The position numbers were made by a program, and so were the translations under genes. The notes under the pieces are model-generated. The model was not told where the DNA came from. It saw only the letters and a list, made by a program, of their open reading frames with translations, and ran no database searches. A stretch of 36,208 nucleotides of DNA from Cyanobacteriota bacterium erpe_2018_sw_21hr_WHONDRS-SW48-000092_B_bin.40 (GTDB lineage Bacteria; Cyanobacteriota; Vampirovibrionia; Obscuribacterales; Obscuribacteraceae): NCBI GenBank assembly GCA_030917395.1, contig JAUPUU010000150.1, positions 1 to 36,208 of the forward strand, given 5' to 3'. Each line of letters opens with the position of its first letter. The stretch's first letter is position 1. Below, in pieces: positions 1-9,267 of the stretch.

Positions 1-222
1 ACCGATGAATTTAGACATAACTACTATCTAGACATTGCTCATGTGCCCGACGATGTAGCGCCAAGAATCAAGTATTACCTGCAAAAGTCAGTGCGGGGAC
101 AAAGAGAGACCTGCGCTGAGCTCACCTCAATATTGCTAGGCAATGAGCGTGGTTATTACCAAGATATGATTACTTATTTTCCCAATACGATGAAGTATAT
201 AAAGGGAAAGCTCGGTCTGTAG
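1..222 (+). CDS. 3' end of an unrecognised protein (partial, 73 residues visible)
   Basis: Frame 1 is open from the first base of the window to a TAG stop at 220-222, so this is the C-terminal part of a gene that begins upstream. The visible 73 residues are polar, contain many Tyr and Lys (ending KYIKGKLGL) and show no membrane segment and no motif I recognise. Codon use looks normal for the neighbouring low-GC genes, which supports real coding. It converges on the minus-strand gene that ends at 229, only 6 bases away, so there is no room for a separate terminator between them. No function is proposed. Confidence 0.6.
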   Translation, partial: TDEFRHNYYLDIAHVPDDVAPRIKYYLQKSVRGQRETCAELTSILLGNERGYYQDMITYFPNTMKYIKGKLGL

Positions 223-228
223 TGGCTT

Positions 229-2097
229 TTATTTCTTTTGCAGGTCGAGTTTTAGCTGCTCGTTTTCAGCTTTTAGTTGATTGACAGTGTCGTTTAGCTT
301 ATTGATATTTTCATCTATTTCTATTTGCCGATCAGAAGTGTGTTTAGAGACTGCGTGTTCTAAGGCCAGACGGGCCAGATAGAGCCATCTTTCGATTTTA
401 GAGCGTTCGTATCCGCTCTCTAAAACAGCGTCATCAATTGTCGTTTTTTTAGCCATAATGTCAATTACGATTTGTTTGGGATCGCCGGTTACACCAGACT
501 TGGACTGTCTTCCGTTGAGGGTCCAAACCTTGTAAAAAATATTCTCGCCAGCTAGTTCATAAGCCCCCATGAAGCGATTGAAAAAGTGGTATCTCTCAAG
601 TAGTTCGTCTAATTGACGCTGCTGAACATAAATCACTGCTGGTTTGTTTTTGATGATGTCTTGGCCATAGTTTTCCACTGCACTTTCGGCCATTTTCTCC
701 CAACGCTGGTCGTGTGTCTTGGTTGCGCAGTGATCTATGAACGGTAAATTGCAAAACAAATATCGACTGCCAAGTTTTCGGCCACTCTGCAGTATTGCTG
801 GAAATCCAGGCTCTATGCCATTGCCGATGAAAATAACACTATCATCTAATTTTGTCAGGCTTAAAATTGAAAATACAAGTGGATCAAAATCTGAAGCAAG
901 ACAGTCGCCCTGGTAGCCGATATTGGCCAAATCGAATGGCTGAGTGCTGATGGCGCGGTTGGCGCTTTCAGAAATTAGCTCACTATAAGTCGTATAAGAA
1001 GCGATACCTAAGATAGCGAAAGTCATGACTAAGTTTGCAAATTTTGAGAGATTTGATCGTGAAAAAATCTTTTCTACTAGCATGCCGATTAGCAGCCCAT
1101 CGAGCATGAACAGGCTGGCAGTCATAGGAATGAATCTATAGGGCCAGGCTTGATCGCCGTAGATATAGTGAAATAGAAAACTAAGTGCGAAAATACCTAA
1201 TGGAGCTATCCACAGATTGAAACGGGCGAAGACTAGGGCTAGTGGCAGTGTCACTAACAAGTGCACAAAAGGCAAGAAGAAATTAGGGTCGTGACGCAAC
1301 ATATAGATAAGCGCTCGACCGGAATAGCTTAAGCCATTGATGTAGAGCGGTACAACCTGATTGAAATAGAAATCCCATACCGAAAGTGGCAGTAACATCA
1401 GACCAGCGAGGTAGAGCATAAAGACTACTGCGACTGTATAAATTTCAGGTCGTGCGAATACTTTTAGTGTTCTACATTGGTAGTAAAAGCACAGTTCTAC
1501 CAGGGCAGCAGAGACTGCGAATTGTGGTTTGAGAGCCATTCCTACAGCGGCTACGAAGGCGCTTAATATGGCATCAAACTTTGATAGTTTTTGGCCCTGC
1601 CATGCCAAGCCTCGTAGAATTAGAAAGGGTAAGTAAGCAACCGTAAATAGGTGCTCACGCTCACCAATGTTTATGGTCTGGTTCAAATTAAAATATGCCG
1701 CAGCAAATATGAATGGCAGAAATACAGTTAACTGTTGCTTGCTCATATACTTAGAGGCAATGTGCAAACTCATTAAGGTACTATAGGCGCAGAGCGCAAT
1801 TACTGAATAGTTAAAGGCAGCAATTACGGGCACATGCAATTGCTTTGCAAACGCCAGTGGTATCAAATTTAGATACATTATCAGCGGTGGATTCCATTCG
1901 AAAAAGTCTAGGTATGGTAGTTTTCCACTGGCAATTAGTTCAGCCATTTCTAAGTAGGCAGCTTGATCGGGATAAGTTAGCAGTGGATGGCCATACCAGA
2001 AAATAATTTTGCCAATAATCATGATGGCAAAAGCTAGGTACAAGAACGTGGTAGTACTGTTGAATAGTTTGCTAGCAATAGCCTTTAGCAAGTTCAT
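229..2097 (-). CDS. GT-C type (GT39/PMT-like) polytopic membrane protein with C-terminal HTH and coiled coil
   Basis: The 622-residue product has about 10-12 hydrophobic helices over residues 15-375. An early loop motif, YLDFFEWNPP, resembles the first extracytoplasmic loop of ArnT/PMT-like GT-C glycosyltransferases, which carry a catalytic acid there. A soluble segment follows (about 385-530) with the motif IEPGFPAILQSGRKLGS, shared with the upstream paralog. Such enzymes usually transfer a sugar from a polyprenyl-phosphate donor outside the membrane; donor and acceptor are unknown here. Unusually, residues about 541-581 look like a transposase-type helix-turn-helix, and 592-622 form a Glu/Lys/Leu/Asn coiled coil. 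The ATG at 2097 overlaps the TGA of the upstream gene as ATGA, so translation is probably coupled. The GT-C assignment rests on topology and one motif only. Confidence 0.72.
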   Translation of the reverse strand: MNLLKAIASKLFNSTTTFLYLAFAIMIIGKIIFWYGHPLLTYPDQAAYLEMAELIASGKLPYLDFFEWNPPLIMYLNLIPLAFAKQLHVPVIAAFNYSVIALCAYSTLMSLHIASKYMSKQQLTVFLPFIFAAAYFNLNQTINIGEREHLFTVAYLPFLILRGLAWQGQKLSKFDAILSAFVAAVGMALKPQFAVSAALVELCFYYQCRTLKVFARPEIYTVAVVFMLYLAGLMLLPLSVWDFYFNQVVPLYINGLSYSGRALIYMLRHDPNFFLPFVHLLVTLPLALVFARFNLWIAPLGIFALSFLFHYIYGDQAWPYRFIPMTASLFMLDGLLIGMLVEKIFSRSNLSKFANLVMTFAILGIASYTTYSELISESANRAISTQPFDLANIGYQGDCLASDFDPLVFSILSLTKLDDSVIFIGNGIEPGFPAILQSGRKLGSRYLFCNLPFIDHCATKTHDQRWEKMAESAVENYGQDIIKNKPAVIYVQQRQLDELLERYHFFNRFMGAYELAGENIFYKVWTLNGRQSKSGVTGDPKQIVIDIMAKKTTIDDAVLESGYERSKIERWLYLARLALEHAVSKHTSDRQIEIDENINKLNDTVNQLKAENEQLKLDLQKK

Positions 2098-3788
2098 ATG
2101 CCCTTGTCTCTTTTTCGCACCAAGAATCTAAAAGGAAAGTTGAAACCGTTATATTCTCGAGGCTGGTGATTTTCGTAGCTGAAGTAATAGCCACTTTTTT
2201 GCAGGTCCTGAAAATTTTGTTCGGCTGTTTTTAAATATTGCTCGCGATATGAGCTATCGCAAGGTTCTGGATTTTCGAGAATGATTACTTTTGTGCTTTT
2301 GTGCTCTAGTTCCGAGCAAATATTGCTATAGGTATGATCGTAAAAATCTTTCATTGGTCCAGTCAATTTTGAGTCTGCCTTGAGTATGGCAAATAGCCAT
2401 AGCGGTCTAGACCAGAGTAGGTAGCTTCCCGGTTTTCTACCAGAGATAAAGACGAGTGGATAGATTGGTTCAATATTTTCACTGATTACAGTGACACCAT
2501 CACCGACTTTGGTTGTTTGCTCGAGCAGTGTTTCTAACTGCTCTTTCTCCTTGCTGGAATTGGTGCAAACGTAATTTTGAAGCTGGGTTCTATCCCGATC
2601 GAGTAATTGCCAAATGGCTGCTGTTGCAGCTATGGTCAAGATCAAGGCGGCTGACTGACATGACAGGTTTAGCTTTATGGCCGAGTACTTTTCCTTTAGT
2701 TTGATTTCTAGTTGTTGGTAAGCGAGCAATATTGTATTAGCTAGAATTGCAGTGATACTGAAAATTGTTAAAACGAGGTCTTTAGATGAGCCTTGACCTT
2801 CTAGCAGATATAGAGCAAAGCCTGCGAACATGAGACTGGGCATAGTGATATAGATGCTGTGTTTCTTTCCAAACAGAAAAGAAATAGCAGCGGCAGTCAC
2901 CATGCCATAGATTACATCTGATCGATTGGGACTGGCATGTGGAGCATAAATCGTGAAATTGAAAACTGAATAGTTGAACCATTTGAGAGGCATGGTCCAC
3001 TTCCAGAAGGCCGTATGAACAGGCTCAGCTAGTTGACTGAGAATGAGAAGATTGGTTGCGAAAGTGATTGTGAAAGCCAACCATTCTCGCGATATAAGGC
3101 AGCGCCAACGACCAGATTGTAATGTAAGAATCAGTTCTAAAATGAGAAAGACAGCGACGTATGGAAGATCGAGGCAAGCACCAATAGCAGCTATTACACC
3201 GGTAGTGCTGGCCAGCATGGGATTGACTTTTATTTGCCTGTGGGCAAACCAACGCAGCGCAAGCCAGGGCACAACAGTGAGAAGAAAGAGATATTGTAAG
3301 TCGCCAAAATCGAAACGGGCAATTAGGGTGGTCAATACCAGGCCTATAAGGCACGACACTATAAAACTACGAGAGTCTTCTTTGCTTGCCTCATTATCTG
3401 CTTGTTTCAGAGCCTGGGCGCATATGCTAGCGGTCAGTAAAGTAGAGCTAAGTATCAGGCAAAATATAGAGAGAGAGATGAAAACCCCATGGGTTATTGG
3501 TACATGTATGGTTTGCAGAGTTGTGCATAGCATGTAGGGGTATTTCAGAATTTCGTAGACAATTGGTTGTGACCAATCCCAAAAATCATAGTATGGTTGT
3601 TCGCCTTGAATGAGTAGGCTAGCTGCCACTATGCGCATTGCTAACCCGCCAGACATGAGGGTTGGGTAATTCAAAATTTCAAGAAAAAGGCAGGCAAGAG
3701 GCACTAGACAAGCGAGGCCGAGCCAGAGAAAGAAACTATCCTTGTTCCTTTTGCTGCTGTCCAATTCTTCAGTATTGCTGCTGCACAA
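2094..3788 (-). CDS. GT-C type (GT39/PMT-like) polytopic membrane protein, paralog of the next gene
   Basis: This 564-residue protein has about 10-12 hydrophobic helices spread over residues 20-395 and a soluble C-terminal domain. The loop motif YYDFWDWSQP near residue 67 corresponds to YLDFFEWNPP in the downstream gene, and the C-terminal motif IEPIYPLVFISGRKPGS is also shared. The two are therefore paralogs, though this one lacks the HTH/coiled-coil tail. The likely role is a membrane glycosyltransferase acting on a lipid-linked sugar; this is a family inference from topology. The start is TTG at 3788, preceded by AAGGATAAGG. The first ATG-type alternative lies about 45 residues inside and would remove the first helix. 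It begins 39 bases after prfC, so the three genes may be co-transcribed. Confidence 0.7.
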   Translation of the reverse strand: MCSSNTEELDSSKRNKDSFFLWLGLACLVPLACLFLEILNYPTLMSGGLAMRIVAASLLIQGEQPYYDFWDWSQPIVYEILKYPYMLCTTLQTIHVPITHGVFISLSIFCLILSSTLLTASICAQALKQADNEASKEDSRSFIVSCLIGLVLTTLIARFDFGDLQYLFLLTVVPWLALRWFAHRQIKVNPMLASTTGVIAAIGACLDLPYVAVFLILELILTLQSGRWRCLISREWLAFTITFATNLLILSQLAEPVHTAFWKWTMPLKWFNYSVFNFTIYAPHASPNRSDVIYGMVTAAAISFLFGKKHSIYITMPSLMFAGFALYLLEGQGSSKDLVLTIFSITAILANTILLAYQQLEIKLKEKYSAIKLNLSCQSAALILTIAATAAIWQLLDRDRTQLQNYVCTNSSKEKEQLETLLEQTTKVGDGVTVISENIEPIYPLVFISGRKPGSYLLWSRPLWLFAILKADSKLTGPMKDFYDHTYSNICSELEHKSTKVIILENPEPCDSSYREQYLKTAEQNFQDLQKSGYYFSYENHQPREYNGFNFPFRFLVRKRDKGI

Positions 3789-3827
3789 AGCCTTATCCTT
3801 GGATTGGTTTTTACCTTGTGTCAGCTT

Positions 3828-5486
3828 TTAGTAGGCTTCTGAAACTGGTCCAGTGCGCGGGTCTACTTTGCTCAAGTGAATATCTGGGTAGAGTTCTTTG
3901 AACTTACTGAGATCCCATTTATTCTTGAACAATAGAACTGGGTCTTCGAATTTATCGGTAGCCACAGTGCAACTTGTCAGATTAGGAGCGGTTTTTAGTG
4001 TATCCCAGGCGCCCACCACCCAGAGGGCTTTGTGGATATCTACGTTGCGCAAGGTAGTATTAGCGCCGTATTCAGCTTGTAGTCTGAACTGTACAACTTC
4101 AAATTGTAAGGCACCCACAGCAGCTAAGAGAGGATAGCGTGTATCTCTTTCGGTCATCCATAAGATTTGGATAGCACCCTCGTCTTGCAGAGCAATGATG
4201 CCTTTGTGGAATTGTTTATATTTGCTTGGCTCTTTATTTTCAAGGAAGGCGAAGAGTTCAGGAGCAAAGGTTGGAATGCCTGGATAAGACAGTCGCTTGC
4301 CACTGCTAATAGTGTCACCAATAGCAAAAGCTCCAGGGTTGCTGAAGCCAACAATATCTCCTGGATAGGCTTTTTCGATTGATTGTCTCTCTTTGGCAAA
4401 GAGTTTCTTTGGTTGGCTTAACTGAATACTTTTTTGGGTGCGACTATTGATCACACTCATGTCTTTTTCGAACATGCCTGAGCAAACCCTGACAAAAGCA
4501 ATACGGTCGCGGTGACGCGGATCCATATTGGCCTGTAGTTTGAAGACAAAGCCCGTGAAGTCAGTGAATGTCGGGGCAATGTCACCTTCGCTAGAAGGGA
4601 AGGAACCTGGTTGGAGAGCCAGCTGAATAAACGACTTGAGGAATAGTTCAATACCGAAGTTATTCATAGCGCTGCCAAAATAAACAGGGGTCAGTTCGCC
4701 GCTGTGTATTTTTTCTAGGTCTAATGGGGCCGCTGCAGCGTCTAGAATCTCTAATTCTTCATTGAGCTGAGCATAAAGTGCTTTAGGAATTAGCTCTTTG
4801 AGTTTCGGATCGTCAAGTTTATAGGTAGCTACTTCACCGCGGGTACGGCCACCGACTGTGCGTTCAAATAAGTAGACTGTTTGGGATTGTCTGTCGACAA
4901 CTCCTTTAAATTGATCACCTGTACCAATTGGCCAATTGACTGGATAAGTGGCAAGTTTGAACTCTTTTTCGATTTCGTCGATCAGCTCAAGAGGCTCTCG
5001 ACTTGGCCTGTCTAGCTTGTTTATAAAGGTAAACAGTGGCAGTCGACGCAATCGACAAACTTCAAAGAGTTTTCTTGTTTGCGGCTCAAGACCTTTGGCT
5101 GAGTCAATCAGCATTACGGCGTTATCGGCGGCTGCTAGAGTTCTGTAGGTGTCTTCGCTGAAGTCTTGGTGGCCCGGTGTATCCAGTAGATTTAGACAGC
5201 AGTTTTTGTATTCAAATTGCAAAACGGTCGAAGTGATTGAAATGCCCCGTTGCTTTTCTAACTCCATCCAGTCAGATGTGGCGCTTCTCTGCTCACGGCG
5301 CGATTTAACAGCACCAGCTTCTTCGATGGCGCCCCCAAAAAGCAATAACTTTTCAGTCAAAGTAGTCTTACCAGCGTCAGGGTGCGAAATAATCGCAAAC
5401 GTTCGCCGGCGGTCTGATTGCTCTTGTAGCTCAGCTTTGATATCGCTGAGAGCTGGCTCTTTGAGCTGAAAACTGTTTCCGTTCAT
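3828..5486 (-). CDS. prfC: peptide chain release factor 3 (class II release factor GTPase)
   Basis: RF3 is a translational GTPase that ejects RF1 or RF2 from the ribosome after peptide release. The 552 residues (about 529 in E. coli) carry the GTPase motifs in order: G1 SHPDAGKT at 34-41, G2 RGISIT at 80-85, G3 DTPGH at 102-106 and G4 NKLD at 156-159. [10 protein letters not shown] is characteristic of RF3 rather than EF-G. Beta-barrel domain II and the RF3 C-terminal domain follow. The ATG at 5486 is preceded by GGA about 8 bases upstream. An extended -10 promoter candidate lies 36 bases upstream. It is followed after 39 bases by the GT-C pair, possibly a chance operon since no functional link is known. 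Full length, with no missing motif. Confidence 0.97.
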   Translation of the reverse strand: MNGNSFQLKEPALSDIKAELQEQSDRRRTFAIISHPDAGKTTLTEKLLLFGGAIEEAGAVKSRREQRSATSDWMELEKQRGISITSTVLQFEYKNCCLNLLDTPGHQDFSEDTYRTLAAADNAVMLIDSAKGLEPQTRKLFEVCRLRRLPLFTFINKLDRPSREPLELIDEIEKEFKLATYPVNWPIGTGDQFKGVVDRQSQTVYLFERTVGGRTRGEVATYKLDDPKLKELIPKALYAQLNEELEILDAAAAPLDLEKIHSGELTPVYFGSAMNNFGIELFLKSFIQLALQPGSFPSSEGDIAPTFTDFTGFVFKLQANMDPRHRDRIAFVRVCSGMFEKDMSVINSRTQKSIQLSQPKKLFAKERQSIEKAYPGDIVGFSNPGAFAIGDTISSGKRLSYPGIPTFAPELFAFLENKEPSKYKQFHKGIIALQDEGAIQILWMTERDTRYPLLAAVGALQFEVVQFRLQAEYGANTTLRNVDIHKALWVVGAWDTLKTAPNLTSCTVATDKFEDPVLLFKNKWDLSKFKELYPDIHLSKVDPRTGPVSEAY

Positions 5487-5521
5487 CCGCGTTCCAATAT
5501 GTTGTCATGCACCGATGCAGG

Positions 5522-5550
5522 AGTATACCATAGGCTCCTGGGCCGTTTCG
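5522..5550 (-). promoter_or_regulatory. candidate extended -10 promoter for prfC
   Basis: Read on the minus strand, TGGTATACT matches an extended -10 (TGn followed by TATACT, 5 of 6 to consensus) at 5530-5522. Seventeen bases further upstream the -35 position reads CGAAAC, a poor match, as is common for extended -10 promoters. Transcription would begin about 30 bases before the prfC ATG. This is a motif-based prediction. Confidence 0.4.
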
Positions 5551-5593
5551 GGCCATGCATTTAATTATTGCTAGCGCGTTTTACTCGTAACAG

Positions 5594-6781
5594 CTATTTT
5601 CTTTTGGACTTATTGCTCTTTCTGTCCTTGTGCTGAGCCGTTTCTGGCGTTTTCAGTATTTTTGTTTTTGCTCTCTTAATGCCGGCCTTTTTGCACTCTG
5701 GGCAGGTCAGGCCGAAGCGAATGCGCAGGTGCACTTGTCTTTCGTACTCATGACCAGCAGGGCATATAAACCAGGCTGGTTTAGTTGTGAAGGCAACTAC
5801 ATCTTTGGGCGTCAACTTGCCATTTTTAGTGGGATGCCATTCTTTAGCAACATCTGGAGCCAGTTTAGCCAAACTGTTTGAGACAGAGAGGCGATGGTTG
5901 CGACAGAAAGGACAACCTGCACCTTCGTAGGTGCGCTCATAGATCCTGCCTTCCCATTCGTGATCGGGGGCCTTGGGACATTTCCACCAAACCGTTCTAA
6001 AACTGCGAATGGAGATATCTTTTGGCTTCATCTTATTGTTCTTGGTGGGATGAAACTCTTTCACCAACGCAGGCATCAATGTCAGGTTATTGGTGATTGA
6101 TGGACGCGAGCCTCGACAAAATGGACAAAACTCACCGACTTTTTCTTTAAAGGCCTGTCTCCATACGTGATCTGGCCCGCGGTTACATTTCCACCAAATT
6201 GGTTTGCGCGAAGGTAGTTTTTCTGGATCGATGCCTTTGTTGGCTTTTTTGTCAAAGAAGCGCAGGTATCTGTTTATATGCTTCAGGTTGAGTAACGGTG
6301 CTTTGCGACAATTCGGGCATGAGGAGCCCAGTTGAGTTCTGTTAGAAATGGCAGTTTGCCACTCATGATCACATTTGGAACAGTGCCACCACACTCTGCG
6401 ACTTGAGCCATAGCTGACTTTAGAGAGTGCTAGACCATTTTTCTTTTCTAGGTATTCTTTGGCCAGTTTTGGAAAACGTTTTGCCAGACTGTTATCTTTG
6501 GTTACTAGATCGCCTTTGCATGCAGGACAACCTTTTGCGCCTTTGCGTCTTGCCAAAACCATTGATGAAATTGCTTTCTGGAAAACGTGTTCTGGGCCTT
6601 CCGGACATTTGAACCAAACTTCAATGTTTGAACCAACCGAAAATTGGTTGGGTTTGAAGCTGCGGTTTTTCGTTTTATGCCACATCGCCGCTATCTCAGG
6701 AAATTCCTCAGAAAGCGGCGTTCGCTGTCGAATATCAGGAGCTTCAGTCAAAGTTTCAATTTTGATTCTGCGTAAAGGCAT
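5594..6781 (-). CDS. protein of five tandem treble-clef/zinc-ribbon repeats (DUF4379-like)
   Basis: The 395-residue protein is built almost entirely of five copies of a module of about 60 residues. Each copy has a core such as EWHPTKNGKLTPKDV, then W(W/F)KCP..PDHEW, then a C-terminal CPxC pair, so each carries four Cys/His positions suited to one zinc ion. The copies span about residues 24-88, 94-158, 165-226, 233-298 and 301-361; a Lys/Arg-rich tail follows (about 362-395). The pattern matches the probable zinc-ribbon family DUF4379, often found near or fused to Vsr-like nuclease domains, but no nuclease domain is present here. DNA or RNA binding is likely from the basic tail and zinc fingers; the exact role is unknown. 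ATG at 6781 has GAGG 9 bases upstream. Confidence 0.8.
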   Translation of the reverse strand: MPLRRIKIETLTEAPDIRQRTPLSEEFPEIAAMWHKTKNRSFKPNQFSVGSNIEVWFKCPEGPEHVFQKAISSMVLARRKGAKGCPACKGDLVTKDNSLAKRFPKLAKEYLEKKNGLALSKVSYGSSRRVWWHCSKCDHEWQTAISNRTQLGSSCPNCRKAPLLNLKHINRYLRFFDKKANKGIDPEKLPSRKPIWWKCNRGPDHVWRQAFKEKVGEFCPFCRGSRPSITNNLTLMPALVKEFHPTKNNKMKPKDISIRSFRTVWWKCPKAPDHEWEGRIYERTYEGAGCPFCRNHRLSVSNSLAKLAPDVAKEWHPTKNGKLTPKDVVAFTTKPAWFICPAGHEYERQVHLRIRFGLTCPECKKAGIKRAKTKILKTPETAQHKDRKSNKSKRK

Positions 6782-7155
6782 CTATAAATTCCTCTCTCCC
6801 AGTTATTTTGAAGAGTTTTACAAACCGATTAGTTATTTGTGCTGTGAGCTATTCTTCTACTAATATACATTTACCAACTTGCATTAGCGACTAATTGTTT
6901 ACCTGTGGGTCCAATTTCTTTTTGTCCACGAATTATCGGGCAAAACAAAGTTGTAAAAAACAATGTGTTTGACACCATATAGAGTATCAATGAAAAATTG
7001 TCGTCAGCTGGATAGTCAATGATGACATGAGATTACAGCTTCTGTCTTTATCAAGATAAGGCAAATCTTTTTGGCTTACAAATTTCCAAGTGGATTACTT
7101 AGGCTTGCCTGTTGAAAACTGATACAAAATCCAAAAAAACACTTTGTAATACTTA
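6782..7155. other. AT-rich intergenic region, 374 bases, no gene seen
   Basis: No ORF with coding character is visible on either strand. The part next to 6781 must hold the promoter of the zinc-ribbon-repeat gene; TATATT on the minus strand near 6865 is a possible -10 without a good -35. A consensus TTGACA at 6969-6974 on the plus strand has no matching -10 and no downstream plus-strand gene. A run of T on the minus strand near 7134-7140, after the stop of the next gene, may help termination. Confidence 0.5.
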
Positions 7156-7860
7156 TTAAGTAAGCTGTTGACCAGGATTAACGGCTTTGACGCTGTTGCC
7201 AGTGCAACGGAAACACCAGTCGGCTTCCATAACTGAGCCGCAAACTTCGCAACGGGGCATACCTGCGCGCTTCTTGTTAGTTGAAGGCGCTGGATTGACG
7301 GCTGCGGGAGTGGTAGCTGGGGCAGCGACTTGAGCTGGTGCTTGTGCCTGACCTTGTATTTGAACAGACGGCTGACTAACTGTACTGGCTACAGGAGAGG
7401 CCTCGACCGCCTGAGCGGCTGGGGCGGGATTGGCCATTCTTTCTAACATGGCTATATTGCCAGCTATTTCATGGGTCTTGGGATGATTTGGACCGTAAGC
7501 GCTGCCATAGATTCCATGTACTTTCTTGCACATTTGTATGGCATCCGGGTACTTGCCCTGACGGTAGTAGAGCTCTGCTACAAGGTTCATGGTAGTAGCA
7601 ATTTCGAGGGCGCTGGCGCCAATAACTTGGGTTTTTATAGTCCAGGCTTTGCTGAGAAAATGCTCGGCTAAACTAAACTTCTGCTGTCTCATAAGCGAGC
7701 GACTGAGAGAGTCTAGGCTGTATGGTGTGCGCGGATCTTTGTCGCCGAAATGCTGCGCAATCAAAACCGTCATCGCCCACATTGCTTCCGCGTAGGGATA
7801 ATTGGAGGAAGCCTCAGCTTGCTCGCCTAAAATTCTGTATCTGTCCCAGTCTTGATCCAT
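7156..7860 (-). CDS. TPR protein with C-terminal zinc ribbon
   Basis: This is a 234-residue cytoplasmic-looking protein with no signal peptide. Residues about 15-135 form three tetratricopeptide repeats of the kinesin-light-chain type, with motifs such as AEAMWAMTVLIAQHFGDKDP and ELYYRQGKYPDAIQMCKKV. Such TPRs bind partner proteins. A Pro/Ala/Gln-rich linker covers about 140-190. The C-terminus is a short zinc ribbon with Cys at 204, 207, 216 and 219 (CEVC and CFRC). The combination suggests a scaffold or adaptor; the partner is not evident. It is transcribed divergently from the oxidoreductase at 8094, with 233 bases between that must hold both promoters. ATG 7860 has only a weak GAAGGG upstream. 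Confidence 0.75.
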   Translation of the reverse strand: MDQDWDRYRILGEQAEASSNYPYAEAMWAMTVLIAQHFGDKDPRTPYSLDSLSRSLMRQQKFSLAEHFLSKAWTIKTQVIGASALEIATTMNLVAELYYRQGKYPDAIQMCKKVHGIYGSAYGPNHPKTHEIAGNIAMLERMANPAPAAQAVEASPVASTVSQPSVQIQGQAQAPAQVAAPATTPAAVNPAPSTNKKRAGMPRCEVCGSVMEADWCFRCTGNSVKAVNPGQQLT

Positions 7861-8093
7861 GAAAGCCAGTATAGCCCTTCGTCCAAAAAAAAATTATCAG
7901 TCGGTAGTAATAGGTCCTAACAAGTTAATCAGTCCCTATTTTGACCAAGTGTAAACCTATTAATCGAGACAGTTTACAGCCCATAGGGTATTGGGCGCAA
8001 CATTGTTGGTCTTCTGAATATGATTTTGTGATTATTCCCTTGACCACTGGGTAGGGCAAAGCTATCTTAAATTGCAAAATAGGGAGCATGATA

Positions 8094-9170
8094 GTGCCTG
8101 AAGATAAACCAGTTCGCACGGCCATAATCGGCTATGGCCTCGCCGGTGCCGCTTTTCACGCACCATTGATTGCTTCTACTGCCGCCATGGAAGTGTCAGC
8201 TATTGTCACCCGTAGCCAGGGTAGGCAAGAACAAGCACAAGCTGATTTTCCTAAGGCCAAAATTTGTTGCAAGGTTGACGAAGTTTTTAAGGCCGCTGAC
8301 CAGTATGACCTTGTGGTGGTGGCTACGCCCAACGATACCCATATGGACTTGGGCCTGGCTAGCATCTACGCTGGAATTCCCGTTGTTATAGATAAACCCG
8401 TAGCTATTTCTTCAGACCAAGTTGAACAGCTGATAAATGCTAGTACTGAGGCTAATGTTGCCATTTCAGTTTTTCAAAATAGGCGTTGGGACAATGATTT
8501 TTTGACGATCAAAAAGCTCATTGAACGGGGTCAGCTGGGAAAAATTACCCGCATGGAGTCGCGCTTTGAGCGCTATCGCTTGGAACCAAAACCAGGTGGT
8601 TGGCGCGAAAGTACATCGCCTGAAGAAGGTGGTGGTTTACTCTTTGACTTAGGCAGTCACCTTATAGACCAGGCTCTGGTTCTCTTTGGCAAACCCCAGC
8701 AGGTTTATGCCGAAATTCTGCACAGACGCCCAGGTGTGGCGGGTGATGACGATACTTTTGTGGCTTTGCGCTTTCCTGATGCTGTGGTTGTCCATATATG
8801 GGTAAGCATGCTGGCACCTGAGGTTGGCCCGCGATTTCGGTTGATAGGGATTGAAGGTGCCTATGAAAAATGGGGCCTGGACCCTCAGGAGAATTCGCTT
8901 AAGGATGGCCATAGGCCGGGTCTTTGGCATTGGGGCCGTGAACATGCAGATCATCACGGCAAATTGACTACCTATACCAATGGCGTCAAACACAAGATAA
9001 ATATTGAGTCAGAGCCTGGTTCTTATCAGAACTTTTATGAACAAATGCGCGATGCTATCCGCGGTAAAGGCCCTGTGCCCGTGCCAATCGAAGATGCCTT
9101 AATTTGCATGAAAGTTATAGAAGCCGCCCGCCAGTCAGCGCTCGTAGCTGGTCCAGTGGCCATATTTTGA
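8094..9170 (+). CDS. Gfo/Idh/MocA family NAD(P)-dependent oxidoreductase
   Basis: The N-terminal Rossmann fold has the dinucleotide-binding GYGLAG near residue 14 and the motif VVIDKPVA, where the Lys is the family's catalytic lysine; Asp replaces the common Glu of EKP. The C-terminal alpha/beta domain has GGGLLFDLGSHLID with the conserved Asp and His. Members oxidise or reduce sugars, inositols or related polyols; the closest style is the YdgJ/IolW branch, but substrate cannot be read from sequence. Start choice: AGGGAG at 8081-8086 is one base from ATG 8088 and seven bases from GTG 8094, so GTG 8094 is the more plausible start (358 residues). The gene ends 177 bases before the diiron protein and may share its transcript. 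Confidence 0.9.
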   Translation: MPEDKPVRTAIIGYGLAGAAFHAPLIASTAAMEVSAIVTRSQGRQEQAQADFPKAKICCKVDEVFKAADQYDLVVVATPNDTHMDLGLASIYAGIPVVIDKPVAISSDQVEQLINASTEANVAISVFQNRRWDNDFLTIKKLIERGQLGKITRMESRFERYRLEPKPGGWRESTSPEEGGGLLFDLGSHLIDQALVLFGKPQQVYAEILHRRPGVAGDDDTFVALRFPDAVVVHIWVSMLAPEVGPRFRLIGIEGAYEKWGLDPQENSLKDGHRPGLWHWGREHADHHGKLTTYTNGVKHKINIESEPGSYQNFYEQMRDAIRGKGPVPVPIEDALICMKVIEAARQSALVAGPVAIF

Positions 9171-9267
9171 ATTGGATCAATTAGCAGGCGCCAAGTCAAC
9201 TGAAGGGTAATAGCTGCTCTTAAGCGACTAAACTGACAAACATCTGTTCAAGCTGGAACTTATTTGC

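Noticed and set aside
229..501. An IS-element remnant suggested by the transposase-like HTH
   Set aside because: The HTH is in frame at the end of an intact membrane-protein gene, and no inverted repeats or transposase catalytic domain are present.
6969..6974. Consensus -35 TTGACA on the plus strand
   Set aside because: No -10 at 16-18 bases and no gene downstream on that strand.
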